Source of the DNA: Candidatus Fredericiella danica
GTDB lineage: Bacteria; Chloroflexota; Anaerolineae; Caldilineales; Caldilineaceae
Assembly (NCBI GenBank): GCA_016713335.1
Contig: JADJPH010000005.1
Coordinates: forward strand, 1-28,211
Reading direction: 5' to 3'
Length of the DNA: 28,211 bases
Shown: piece after piece, positions 10,732 through 18,670 of the stretch
Numbering within the stretch: the stretch's first letter is position 1
Layout of the letters: each line of letters begins with the position of its first letter
Notes under the pieces: generated by a model
Seen by the model: only the letters and a program-made list of their open reading frames with translations
What the model was told of the DNA's origin: nothing
Database searches by the model: none
Position numbers and translations under genes: made by a program

Positions 10732-11751
10732 CTAGAGCAAGGAATAGCGGAGTTGATCCAGCGTTGCGCCGGCGATTAGTTCGACGTAGAACTGCTGGAT
10801 CTGTTCCATGTCTTGGATCTCAGCCACCTGGGCTACAAGAGCAGTGCTATCCGCACCAAATTTCGTTTCCAAGGCCAGACTGATCGCCGACAGGAGACCA
10901 AGCCGTATCCCTTTTCCCAGACCCTTTTCCAGTCCTTCTTCCAACCCCTCTTCCCGACCCTCTTCCCGACCCTCTTCCCGACTCTGTTCCACCTGGTCTT
11001 GAATGATCTCCAAGATGCCGCCACTTACCTGTTCCACCTGGTCACCCTCCTCTTCCGCCTGAAATTGCGCCCACAACAGCGTGTTCACCGGCTTCGGCAA
11101 CAACAAGAACCAGTCGAGCAAATTCATGAGTTCGCGTACATTCTGCTCGTCAATGCCCGATCGGCGTAGCCGGCGCCAGAAAGCAAGCTTCCCCTGGCTG
11201 CGCGCTTCCGGCCGTCCCTGCGTGTCCTGCGCTTGCAGATGCGCCATCACCACCAGGGCGAAGGGGTTGTCGCTCGCCGCCAACTCCGCCCACCGGGCAC
11301 GCCAGTCATACAATTTTAGCATAGGATAATGGAACGTGGCGACACACCCCCAGAGCCTCCGCTCATAGGTGTCAGGTCGCCAGTTGGGGGACTCGTCGCC
11401 CAGCACCGCCACACTGAAGACGGGTTCGTTGGTGTGGTTGGTGATGCGGTGATAGTAGACCTCCATCCGTTCTGGAAAGTCCGCGTCCCACTGGCTCTGA
11501 ACCTCGATGTGCACGAACACCCATGCCTCGCCGCCACCCTTGCGCCGGACCAGCACGAGTGCGGCCACCCGGCGCACCCCAACCTCGCTGTCATGCAACA
11601 GTTTGCGTAATGTGTCTTTGCCAAAGATGAACTCCTGAGTCCAGTCGATATCGGCGTGGACCTCTGGCAAGAAGAAGGCGATGAAGGCTTCGAAGTAGGT
11701 CTCGAGCGCATGCTTCCACGCGCCGTCAAAGTCAATCGGAGGCTCGGCCAT
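10732..11751 (-). CDS. Rpn-family PD-(D/E)XK nuclease / putative transposase
   Basis: An intact frame of 339 residues starting MAEPPIDFDGAWK, with AAAGGA upstream. The first 230 residues resemble the Rpn / PDDEXK transposase-like family: FFLPEVHADIDW, then VFVHIEVQSQWDADFPERM around residue 75-92, where the E-V-Q segment is the core nuclease motif, and YYHRITN. Rpn proteins promote RecA-independent recombination in E. coli; the role here is inferred from family only. Residues about 255-285 are a Glu/Gly-rich repeat (EEGREEGREEGLEEGLEKG), common in this family and prone to length change. The gene is free-standing, with hairpins at its 3' end and a long non-coding region behind its start. Confidence 0.8.
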   Translation of the reverse strand: MAEPPIDFDGAWKHALETYFEAFIAFFLPEVHADIDWTQEFIFGKDTLRKLLHDSEVGVRRVAALVLVRRKGGGEAWVFVHIEVQSQWDADFPERMEVYYHRITNHTNEPVFSVAVLGDESPNWRPDTYERRLWGCVATFHYPMLKLYDWRARWAELAASDNPFALVVMAHLQAQDTQGRPEARSQGKLAFWRRLRRSGIDEQNVRELMNLLDWFLLLPKPVNTLLWAQFQAEEEGDQVEQVSGGILEIIQDQVEQSREEGREEGREEGLEEGLEKGLGKGIRLGLLSAISLALETKFGADSTALVAQVAEIQDMEQIQQFYVELIAGATLDQLRYSLL

Positions 11752-12499
11752 GATCGCAGCAATCCTTTCTCAGGGGTGCGCCTATGCGCATGGATAATGA
11801 TGCTTTGATCGTAGCCCGATCACCGGTCGAATTCAATGGCAAAACCTATGGCAAACCTATGAAGTTTCGCGGAAGCCCCCGGTTTCAAGCGCCTGGCATC
11901 AAGCAAAACGTGGATCGGCAGTGCTCACTTCCCATCACGCGCACCGCCCAAAGAACAGCGCTACCACATCCATTCCTGTCCTAAATTCGGTGTAGTCTCC
12001 CTACCATCCTTTGCCGCCACCAAGTGCGACGCACTGGCGACAGGTTGCGCGGTCCGGGATGGGGATCTGCGCCAGTGCGACGCACGGTCTGCCACCTGTA
12101 AGAACCCCAAAATCCATTCCAGTCCGAAATCCGTTGTAGTGCTGGCGGGCCGTCAGCCATCCCTCGTTGCCACCCAAATCTGCCGGCGCCAACTGCGGCT
12201 ACAAGCCGCAGCTACGGTCTGCCCCCTCTTTGTCTCTTTGTCTCTCCGCCCTTCCTCCGCAAACTCCGCACCTCCGCGTTGATCTTTTTCCCCCGTCCCA
12301 AAATCCACCGCGAAGACGCGGAGAAACCTCAGCTTGCAAAATCATCACCACAATCGCCACATGGATAACAATTTCGCACAATAATTGCCAAAAATCTACC
12401 GATTTGTGATTCCCCCTCTTGACAAGCATCCGCCACCGCGGTAGAGTGACCCTTATCTTGCTGCACCCGCTGGGGAGCGCAGCAGGCGCGAGGTAGCCA
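11752..12499. other. non-coding region with diverged duplicated unit
   Basis: About 750 bases without a convincing gene. A unit starting ATCCATTCC TGTCC (about 11969) recurs as ATCCATTCC AGTCC (about 12112); both continue into a GTAGT and CCATCC...TTGCCGCCACC-like stretch. AGTGCGACGCAC occurs at 12023 and 12074. A small inverted repeat GCGGCTACAAGCCGC is at 12194-12208, and a stretch of CTTTGTCT / CCGC-type simple sequence follows (about 12228-12330). The promoter of the Lrp-type gene closes the region. Confidence 0.6.
12419..12447 (+). promoter_or_regulatory. sigma70-type promoter of the Lrp/AsnC gene
   Basis: TTGACA (12419-12424) and TAGAGT (12442-12447) are separated by exactly 17 bases, 53 bases before the start codon. 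The same TAGAGT with a 17-base spacer occurs at 20394-20422. Confidence 0.75.
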
Positions 12500-12976
12500 A
12501 TGACGCTGAGTCTCGACAACACCGACCGTGCGATCATCCGCTCGCTCAAGAGCGATGGCCGCATGCCCTTCACCACGATCGCCGAAGCGCTGAACGTGTC
12601 GCCCGGCATGATCCGCCAACGCGTTCAACGCCTCGTCGACGGCGGCGCCCTGCAATTTGTCGCTGTGACCCACCCCCTCAAAACCGGTTTTCACACCATG
12701 GCGCTGATCGGCGTGAAAGCGGATGGCCAACGGTTGCAAGAGATTGCCCGGCAAATCGCCGCATTTGAGGAGGTGATCTACCTTGCGATCACCGCAGGCA
12801 CCTACAATTTCCTCGTGGAAGTCACTTGCATCGACAACGCCGACCTCCTGCACTTCCTCACCGACAAACTCTATGGCGTCGAGGGCGTCCGCGAGGCCGA
12901 GACCTTCATCTATCTGGACATCGTCAAGGAAATCTACACTTGGGACCCGCCGGCTGCAGATGCCGGACAACGCTAA
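12500..12976 (+). CDS. Lrp/AsnC family transcriptional regulator
   Basis: A 158-residue DNA-binding regulator. Residues 1-60 form the AsnC-type winged helix-turn-helix (LDNTDRAIIRSLKSDGRM, then IAEALNVSPGMIRQRVQRL). Residues 70-150 form the ligand-sensing RAM/AsnC domain (ALIGVKADG, VIYLAITAGTYNFLVEV). GAGGT precedes the ATG. It lies 140 bases upstream of a co-directional class III aminotransferase gene, so it may control amino-acid or amine metabolism through that gene; this is inference from position. The frame is intact. Confidence 0.92.
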   Translation: MTLSLDNTDRAIIRSLKSDGRMPFTTIAEALNVSPGMIRQRVQRLVDGGALQFVAVTHPLKTGFHTMALIGVKADGQRLQEIARQIAAFEEVIYLAITAGTYNFLVEVTCIDNADLLHFLTDKLYGVEGVREAETFIYLDIVKEIYTWDPPAADAGQR

Positions 12977-13061
12977 AGAGCAGCGTGTCACGTATCCGTA
13001 GTGCATATCCGTGATGCAGTGAAACTCCACACGAAACACGGTGAACGCTCGATAACACAGC

Positions 13062-13103
13062 ACACGAGACACGTGATACGCATTACGTGATACGCGATAC
13101 TCA
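13062..13103. repeat. heptamer tandem array, ATACGNN type
   Basis: Six units with period 7: ACACGAG, ACACGTG, ATACGCA, TTACGTG, ATACGCG, ATACTCA. It ends 15 bases before the aminotransferase start, so it lies in or near the leader. Its core matches the array at 5712-5767. Confidence 0.8.
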
Positions 13104-13118
13104 CCAGGAGCTACAACC

Positions 13119-14474
13119 ATGTCTAACTCAACCCACCCCAATGTCAAGACCCGCGCACTGTTCAACAAGGCCAAGCAGTACATCCCCTATGGCGTCAACT
13201 CCAACTTCCGCTACTGGGGCGACGAACACACCCCCATCATGCAGCGCGGCAGCGGCGCCTACGTATGGGATGCCGACGACAACCGCTTCATCGACTATCG
13301 GCTGGGATTCGGACCGATCATTCTTGGCCACGCCTATCCGGAAGTCAATCAGCGCGTCACCGACGCCATTCAAAATGGCGTCCTCTTTGCCGCGACGACG
13401 CCGGTGGAGATCGAACTGGCCGAGCGCTTCACCCGCATGACCGGCATGGACAAGGTCCGCCTTTCCAACACAGGCACCGAAGCCAACATGCATGCGCTGC
13501 GCATCGCCCGTGCCTACACAGGCCGCGAGAAGTTTATCAAGTTCGAGGGCAACTATCACGGCAACTTTGATTACGTGATGTTTAGCGGCCCAACCGCGCG
13601 CGCCGAACTGCTCGGCCCACGCCAACACCCACACCGTCTGCGCGCCACCGAAGGGATGCCGGTCGCCATCCGCAACTATATGATTTCGCTCCCCTACAAC
13701 GACGTCGAGATGTTGGAGCGCACGATGGTGGAGCATGGCGAAGAGTTGGCGGCTGTCGTCCTCGAGCCCATTATGGGCAACGTCGCTTGCATCCTACCTG
13801 ACCCACTCTGGCTGCAGCGGGTGCGCGAACTCTGTGATGAATTTGGGGTCGTTCTGATCTTTGATGAGGTCAAGACCGGCTTCCGGCTGGCCAACGGCGG
13901 CGCGCAGCAGTATTTCGGCGTCAAGGCCGACCTGGCGGCGTACGCCAAGGCCATGGGCAATGGTTTCCCCGTCTCCGCCGTCGCCGGCCGCGATGAGATC
14001 ATGCGCGTGGTGGAACCCGGTCATGTTGCCCACGGCGGCACCTATTGCGGCAACGTCGTGGCCGCCACCGCCGCGGCTGCCACCCTCGAAATCCTGGAGA
14101 CGCGCCCCATTCTCGCTAGCATCTTCGAACAAGGCCGGATCTTGATGGACGGGATCGATGCCATCCTCACCCGCGCCGGCGTACCCCATGCAATCAGCGG
14201 CGTGCCGTCAATGTTCAGCGTGCTACTCGGCAAAGACACGCCACCCGTCGACTATCGCTCGTACTGCGAGTTCGACGCCGAGGCATTTGGCCTTCTCGGC
14301 GCGGCGCTCATCGAAAACGGCATCCTGGTCGATGACGACCCGCGTGAACCCTGGTTCGTGAGCTACAGCCACGACGCGGCGGTCATCGGTGACACACTCA
14401 ACATCGTTGAAGACGCCGTCAAGAGCGTCTTTGGCGCCAGTGCAAACAAGCCCAATCTGCGCCGCGCGGCATAG
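13119..14474 (+). CDS. class III PLP-dependent aminotransferase, glutamate-1-semialdehyde aminomutase-like
   Basis: A 451-residue cytoplasmic PLP enzyme starting MSNSTHPNVKTRALF, with CAGGAG nine bases upstream. The fold-type I landmarks are present: YVWDADDNRFIDYRLGFGP near 50, LSNTGTEANMHALRIARAYTGR (about 115-137) for phosphate binding, FEGNYHGNFD near 147, LIFDEVKTGFR near 247, and the PLP lysine in AYAKAMGNGFPVSA near 277. It resembles HemL and related acetylornithine or omega-amino-acid aminotransferases. No hem genes adjoin it, so a catabolic or amino-acid role is as likely as tetrapyrrole synthesis. The adjacent Lrp-type regulator fits amino-acid control. Confidence 0.88.
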   Translation: MSNSTHPNVKTRALFNKAKQYIPYGVNSNFRYWGDEHTPIMQRGSGAYVWDADDNRFIDYRLGFGPIILGHAYPEVNQRVTDAIQNGVLFAATTPVEIELAERFTRMTGMDKVRLSNTGTEANMHALRIARAYTGREKFIKFEGNYHGNFDYVMFSGPTARAELLGPRQHPHRLRATEGMPVAIRNYMISLPYNDVEMLERTMVEHGEELAAVVLEPIMGNVACILPDPLWLQRVRELCDEFGVVLIFDEVKTGFRLANGGAQQYFGVKADLAAYAKAMGNGFPVSAVAGRDEIMRVVEPGHVAHGGTYCGNVVAATAAAATLEILETRPILASIFEQGRILMDGIDAILTRAGVPHAISGVPSMFSVLLGKDTPPVDYRSYCEFDAEAFGLLGAALIENGILVDDDPREPWFVSYSHDAAVIGDTLNIVEDAVKSVFGASANKPNLRRAA

Positions 14475-14484
14475 ACCACCCAAC

Positions 14485-14522
14485 AAAAAAGTCGCCCTGG
14501 AACGTTGGCGTTCCAGGGCGAC
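14485..14522 (-). terminator. shared intrinsic terminator between convergent genes
   Basis: A perfect 14-bp stem GTCGCCCTGGAACG / CGTTCCAGGGCGAC with loop TTGG is preceded on the plus strand by AAAAAA (14485-14490). On the minus strand this is a stem followed by six T, a standard terminator for the molybdoenzyme gene. The same hairpin lies just after the aminotransferase stop. Confidence 0.9.
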
Positions 14523-14544
14523 TGACGTTCACACAAGCATTCCA

Positions 14545-15176
14545 CTACCAACCAAATCGCTCTTCCTGCCAGGGGTCACCATCCATGTGGTACCCGGCGC
14601 GCTCCCAAAAGCCCGGCCGATCCCCCGCCATAAACTCAAACCCACGGATCCACTTGGCGCTCTTCCAGAAGTATTTCTTCGGCACCAGTAGGCGCATCGG
14701 ATACCCGTGATCCGGTTCCAACGGCTTCCCATCATATAGATACGCAAGCATGGTGTCATCATCGTCCAGCACATCCAGCGCCACGTTGGTGGTGAACCCC
14801 TGCTCGCAATGGACCATGACATGGGTGGCCGATGGGAGAATTTCAAAATGGATGATAAACTCGCGCCACGGAATCCCGGTCCAGTTCGTATCGAGTTTGC
14901 TCCACCGCGTGACGCAGTGAATGTCGACCGTCTCCGTCTTCTTTCCCAGGTTGATCAACTCATCCCAATGAAAAACCCGTTCTGCCTTGACAAGGCCAAA
15001 GACACGGAGCGTCCACCCCTGGAGGTTTGTGTAGTGTGGCGTCGTGCCATAGTGCAGGACGGGAAACCGCTCTGTAAGAAACTGCCCGGGCGGCACGCGG
15101 TCATCGGGGTTTTCCCCGGCACATTCTTCACACGCTTGAGGCGCTCCACCTTCTTAAAAGGATTTTCAAATTGCAT
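14545..15176 (-). CDS. sulfite oxidase-like molybdopterin oxidoreductase
   Basis: The ATG at 15176 (MQFENPFKKVERLKR) follows AGGAGAA. One frame change near 15100, next to a run of A and C, joins it to the main frame (PPGQFLTERFPVLHYG). The total is about 210 residues, with no TAT signal visible, so it is probably cytoplasmic. The fold is the sulfite oxidase / YedY (MsrP) molybdopterin domain: TPHYTNLQGWTLRVFGLV, the molybdenum-ligand cysteine in DIHCVTRWSKLDTNWTG, VMVHCEQGFTTN, and GYPMRLLVPKKYFWKSAKW near the C-terminus. Substrate is unknown. It belongs to the short YuiH-like bacterial group without a membrane partner nearby. Confidence 0.88.
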
Positions 15177-15316
15177 GCGTGAGTTCTCCTCTTTCTTCCG
15201 TTGTGCGACTATCTCGTGCGACGGCACGCGCCCTTCAGCATCAACGGATTTGTCCCATAGTATAAAGAGGAGGAGCAGAACAGGGCGTAACTGCGCTTCC
15301 GAAGCAATCAAGCGGC

Positions 15317-15362
15317 AAAAAAATCCCCCCCTGCCGGCTGTAAACCGCGGCCGGCAGGGGGA
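15317..15362 (-). terminator. intrinsic terminator of the carbamoyltransferase gene
   Basis: Arms TCCCCCCCTGCCGGC and GCCGGCAGGGGGA form a strong stem. On the minus strand it is followed by seven T (AAAAAAA at 15317-15323 on the plus strand). It is 10 bases beyond the stop. Confidence 0.9.
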
Positions 15363-15371
15363 TGCAACAGT

Positions 15372-16350
15372 CTAACGCATGGTGAGCGCCATGACCGCCT
15401 TCTGCACATGGAGCCGGTTCTCGGCTTCATCATAGACAACCGAGTTTGGACCGTCGATCACGCCATCGGTCACTTCGATGTTGCGGTCGGCCGGCAGACA
15501 GTGCATGTAGATGGCATTGGGTTTTGCCAGCGCCATGCGCCGCTCGTCGGTGATCCAATCCGTGTATTTCTTGCCGATCTTTGCGCTTTCTTCATTGTCA
15601 GAGGTCGTCAACAGCGCGCCCCAACTCTTGGGATAGACGATGTCGGCATCCTTGAATCCGGCGTCGAAATCGTCCAGGATCTCAAAACTGCCACCGTGCT
15701 TCCTGACGTTGTCCTTCGCCTGCTGGACAATATCGGGCATCAGTTTATATTCCGGCGGATGCGAGAGGCGGACATTCATGCCAAACCGGGACATCTGCAG
15801 CACGAGACTCTGGGGCACCGAGATCGGCTTCTGATAGCTCTTGGCGTAGGCCCAACTCACGTTGATCGTCTTACCGCGCGGATCCCCGACCTTTTCGATG
15901 ATGGTGAGCAGGTCCGCCAGGATCTGGAACGGATGGTAGACGTCACACTGCATGTTCAACACCGGCACGCGGCTGGCTTTGGCAACCTCATTGATGTACT
16001 TGTTGCCGCCGTCCCAGTCACACTGGCGAATGGCGATGCCATCGTAATAGCGCCCGTAGATCTCACCGATCTCCTTCGCCGTGTCGCCGTGGCTGATCTG
16101 GGTCGTGTCGGAGTCAATAAATGCTGCATGCCCTCCGAGTTGGGCCATACCGGCTTCAAAACTTGAACGCGTACGCGTGCTGCTAAAGAAGAAGAGCAGC
16201 GCCAGCACCTTGTCGCGCAGCAGTGGATGCGGCACACCCAGGGCACGATCACGTTTCAGTTTCAACGCAACGTCGATGACGGTTTCGATCTCTTCCTTGG
16301 AAAAAATCCATGTCACCGATGAAGTCACGACCTCTTAGGTCGGTCTGCAT
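15372..16350 (-). CDS. knotted carbamoyltransferase (YgeW / N-acetylornithine type)
   Basis: Aspartate/ornithine carbamoyltransferase superfamily. The start MQTDLRGRDFIGDMDF at 16350 has GGAGG upstream; one extra T in a run near 16303 shifts the frame into the main body. The carbamoyl-phosphate loop is SSTRTRSSFE (about residue 60). DTTQISHGDTAKEI, NMQCDVYHPFQILADLL and the C-terminal MHCLPADRN follow. The stretch SWAYAKSYQKPISVPQSL (about 185-202) matches the proline-rich loop that forms the trefoil knot in N-acetylornithine carbamoyltransferase and YgeW, and VYPKSWGAL is also shared with these. Members use modified or unknown substrates, so plain ornithine carbamoyltransferase activity should not be assumed. 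No other arginine genes adjoin it. Confidence 0.85.
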
Positions 16351-16494
16351 TAGGGGAGCCTCCTTTGTTTTGACGAGCGATCCTGGAATATTTACGTTGG
16401 TTCGATGCGTTCGATGACGACAGCCATCGTTTACGATTGTACCGCTAATCAAGTTACGCACCAACATTGGCAGGCAAGCCTTGCGCTTCTCCAC

Positions 16495-16524
16495 TTGGGC
16501 ATCTTGACGCCGATCGGGTATGAT
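16495..16524 (+). promoter_or_regulatory. candidate promoter of the MaoC gene
   Basis: TTGGGC (16495-16500) and TATGAT (16519-16524) with an 18-base spacer, 50 bases before the GTG start. Confidence 0.5.
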
Positions 16525-16573
16525 CCTTGTAGCCCATCCATGACATGCTGTCCACACAAGAAAAGGACCGCCA

Positions 16574-17047
16574 GTGAGTACAACCCGTCTCGCCCGCCCA
16601 CGCGGGCTCTATTATGAGGAGTTTCAGGTCGACGACAGTGTCGAGAGCGTCGGTCGCACCGTCACGGAAAGCGATGTCGTCGCGTTTGCCGCACTGTCCG
16701 GTGACTGGAACTTGATCCATTCTGACGCCGAATACAGCAAGAGTCAACTATTTGGCCAGCGCGTGGCGCATGGGCTGCTGGTATTGAGTATCGCGAGCGG
16801 GTTGGCCGTGCGCCTCGGCTTCATGGAGGACACCATCATGGCCTTTCGGGGACTTGAATGGAAGTTCGCGGCGCCTGTCTTTATCGGCGATACAATCCGC
16901 TTGCGCGTGACCGTCGAATCGACCAAACCGATGGCGCGGCTCGGTGGAGGTCTGGTCACCTTCAAAATGGAAGTGCTCAACCAACACAACGCAGTGGTGA
17001 ATCGCGGCGTTTGGGAACTGCTATGCAAGGGCGCCCCACAGAGCTAG
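16574..17047 (+). CDS. MaoC-like (R)-enoyl-CoA hydratase
   Basis: A 157-residue hot-dog fold protein starting at GTG 16574 (decoded M; STTRLARPRGLYYEEF) with AAGGA upstream. The hydratase-2 motif is clear: ALSGDWNLIHSDAEYSK near residues 40-56 with the catalytic Asp and His, followed by FGQRVAHGLL. The C-terminal half has FAAPVFIGDTIRLRVTVES. It probably hydrates short or medium trans-2-enoyl-CoA in the cytoplasm. It is monocistronic by appearance, 45 bases before the Cas4-like gene. The frame is intact. Confidence 0.9.
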   Translation: MSTTRLARPRGLYYEEFQVDDSVESVGRTVTESDVVAFAALSGDWNLIHSDAEYSKSQLFGQRVAHGLLVLSIASGLAVRLGFMEDTIMAFRGLEWKFAAPVFIGDTIRLRVTVESTKPMARLGGGLVTFKMEVLNQHNAVVNRGVWELLCKGAPQS

Positions 17048-17092
17048 CAGCGCACACCCACAGAGATCACATTTGTGGTACACTGAAACACA

Positions 17093-17696
17093 ATGACCTG
17101 GTATGTGCTACTCGGTGCGCTTGCGCTATGCATCTTCGGACTCCTGCTGCTTCTCTGGTCAAGATGGCAGCGCCGGGCGACCGGATTGCCATCCGGTGAG
17201 GTGGTCTACAGCGATACCGGCGCTGAAACAAAGGTGCTGGAGTCGCTCGTTAGCCGGCGCTTTGGATTGGTGGGGAAACCGGACTACCTGGTCGAGGTGT
17301 CCGGCGGCAGTGACCGCTTCCTGGCGCCAATGGAGGTAAAAAGTGGCCGGCAGCCCAGAACGCCCCATGCGGGGCACATCTTGCAACTTGCCACCTACTG
17401 TTTAATCGTCGAGGACGTCTATGGGCAGCGCCCCCACTTTGGTTACTTGCGCTACGCCGACGCCACCCTGAAGATCGCGTTCTCCGATGCGCTACGTGCC
17501 GAGGTTTTGCAGACAGCCCAGGCCATCCGTGCCGCACGCACCGCCGCCACAGTTCATCGAAGTCATCACATTGCTCCACGCTGCGCGTTGCGGTTACCTG
17601 GACGGCTGCGGGACGGAAGCGCTACAGGACGCACGACTGACGACCGGCTATCAAATAGCACCGCCCCAGCGCGGCGGCAATCGGAGGATAGGATGA
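17093..17696 (+). CDS. membrane-anchored Cas4/RecB-like PD-(D/E)XK nuclease (frameshifted)
   Basis: The first 25 residues (MTWYVLLGALALCIFGLLLLLW) form one membrane helix. The rest is a Cas4-like nuclease core: GLVGKPDYLVEV near 60 (metal-binding Asp), PMEVKSGRQPRTPH near 78-92 (ExK), and HILQLATYCLIVEDVYG (QxxxY). A frame change near 17590 joins it to CGYLDGCGTEAL. The combined C-terminal CxxC plus distant Cys resembles the iron-sulfur ligands of Cas4, though the usual N-terminal cysteine is not visible. No CRISPR array or cas gene is in the window, so it is probably a stand-alone DNA nuclease. Its stop overlaps the ATG of the receiver gene (ATGA), suggesting coupling. Confidence 0.72.
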
Positions 17697-18088
17697 TCAC
17701 CAGCGTCAACGAGGATGGTCATGGCGAGGTCATTCTAGTAGTCGAAGACAACACGTCCGCTCGGATTGCCTTAGAAGCCATCCTCGATGCATTGGGCTAT
17801 CACCCGCTGATCGCGGGCAGCGGCCCTGAGGCGCTGAAGATCTATCGGGAAAACGCCAGTCGTATTGCCCTGGTCATGAGCGATCTGATCATGCCTGAGA
17901 TGAATGGACCCGAATTGTACGAAGCGCTGTCGGCCGAATACGGCCCCGTGCGGATGCTCATCATGAGTGGCTATCAACTCGACGAGCAGGCCGAACAACT
18001 ACAGGCAAAAGGGATTCGGTTCTGGATCCAGAAGCCCTTCAACATGCGCCAACTGGCTGAAACCATCAACAACGCCCTGGTCGCCTGA
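17693..18088 (+). CDS. single-domain response regulator (CheY-like receiver)
   Basis: A 131-residue stand-alone receiver. The start ATG at 17693 has a GGAGGATAGG site; the open frame upstream belongs to the nuclease gene. VILVVEDN supplies the acidic pocket, the phospho-acceptor is Asp64 in VMSDLIMPEMNG, and Lys114 lies in IQKPFN. No output domain follows. The arrangement resembles receivers paired with hybrid kinases, but no kinase is nearby. Its last 90 bases overlap the 3' end of cofC on the other strand. Confidence 0.9.
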   Translation: MITSVNEDGHGEVILVVEDNTSARIALEAILDALGYHPLIAGSGPEALKIYRENASRIALVMSDLIMPEMNGPELYEALSAEYGPVRMLIMSGYQLDEQAEQLQAKGIRFWIQKPFNMRQLAETINNALVA

Positions 18089-18670
18089 GGGATCGCTAAA
18101 CTTCCGCCAATTCTCTGGGGAGTCGAGATCGAACGCCACCGTCGGCGAGGTAACGATCGCCAACCGGCAGTGGGCAGCTTCTGCTGCAGCACTGTGCCGT
18201 GCAAAACTGTCGACGCCAAATGCCGGTGCAATGCACGGTGGCAAGCGCTGGCAAAGTGCGTTGGTGCCACCATCCGCACTCGCCGCCACAACCACATCGA
18301 CCTCCTCGATCAAGCCTGCGATCTCCTGCAGATCCGCCAACGTCACGAGCGGCAAATCCGCCGGCAGCACTAATACGCCATCCGCGCCGGCGCGCTCTGC
18401 ACAGCGTATCCCCTGCAAGATCGCAGGATTCAAACCATTTTCCTCTTCGCAAAGTGCGTGCGCATGTTCGCGCTGCGCCAGCGCAAGCACCTCATCGGAA
18501 CGGCTGACAACTACGATAGTGGAGAATAGGTTACTGGCGTTGCCAAGACGCAACGTCTGCACCAACATATTGCGCGCAAGTTCGGATCGCGCTGCGGGAC
18601 TCAGGACTGTGGACAGCCGGCTCTTTGCGGTTTCGAATGGTTTGACCGGCACCAGCAACCAGAGCTTCAT
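17999..18670 (-). CDS. cofC: 2-phospho-L-lactate/phosphoenolpyruvate guanylyltransferase
   Basis: Third gene of the F420 operon. CofC joins GTP to 2-phospholactate or, in most bacteria, phosphoenolpyruvate to give the activated substrate for CofD. The nucleotidyltransferase fold is clear: LLVPVKPFETAKSRLS at the N-terminus, LVLPADLPLVTLADL near 100, DGGTNAL near 134, and FDLDSPENWRKF. The ATG at 18670 overlaps the cofD stop as ATGA, so translation is coupled. The total is 223 residues, near family size. The last 30 residues run into the opposite-strand receiver gene and may be an artefact of a shifted stop. Confidence 0.93.
   Translation of the reverse strand: MKLWLLVPVKPFETAKSRLSTVLSPAARSELARNMLVQTLRLGNASNLFSTIVVVSRSDEVLALAQREHAHALCEEENGLNPAILQGIRCAERAGADGVLVLPADLPLVTLADLQEIAGLIEEVDVVVAASADGGTNALCQRLPPCIAPAFGVDSFARHSAAAEAAHCRLAIVTSPTVAFDLDSPENWRKFSDPSGDQGVVDGFSQLAHVEGLLDPEPNPFCL

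Noticed and set aside
11784..11984. Small open frame of 66 codons
   Set aside because: No ribosome binding site or recognisable composition, and it lies in repeat-containing non-coding DNA.
12329..13183. Long minus-strand open frame across the Lrp gene
   Set aside because: It mirrors the clear plus-strand regulator in a GC-rich codon pattern and shows no domain.
13128..13736. Minus-strand frame inside the aminotransferase gene
   Set aside because: Shadow of a gene with unmistakable PLP-enzyme motifs.
17093..17696. Cas4 gene as evidence of a CRISPR-Cas locus
   Set aside because: No array, Cas1, Cas2 or effector gene is in the window, and the protein has a membrane helix; it is treated as a stand-alone nuclease.
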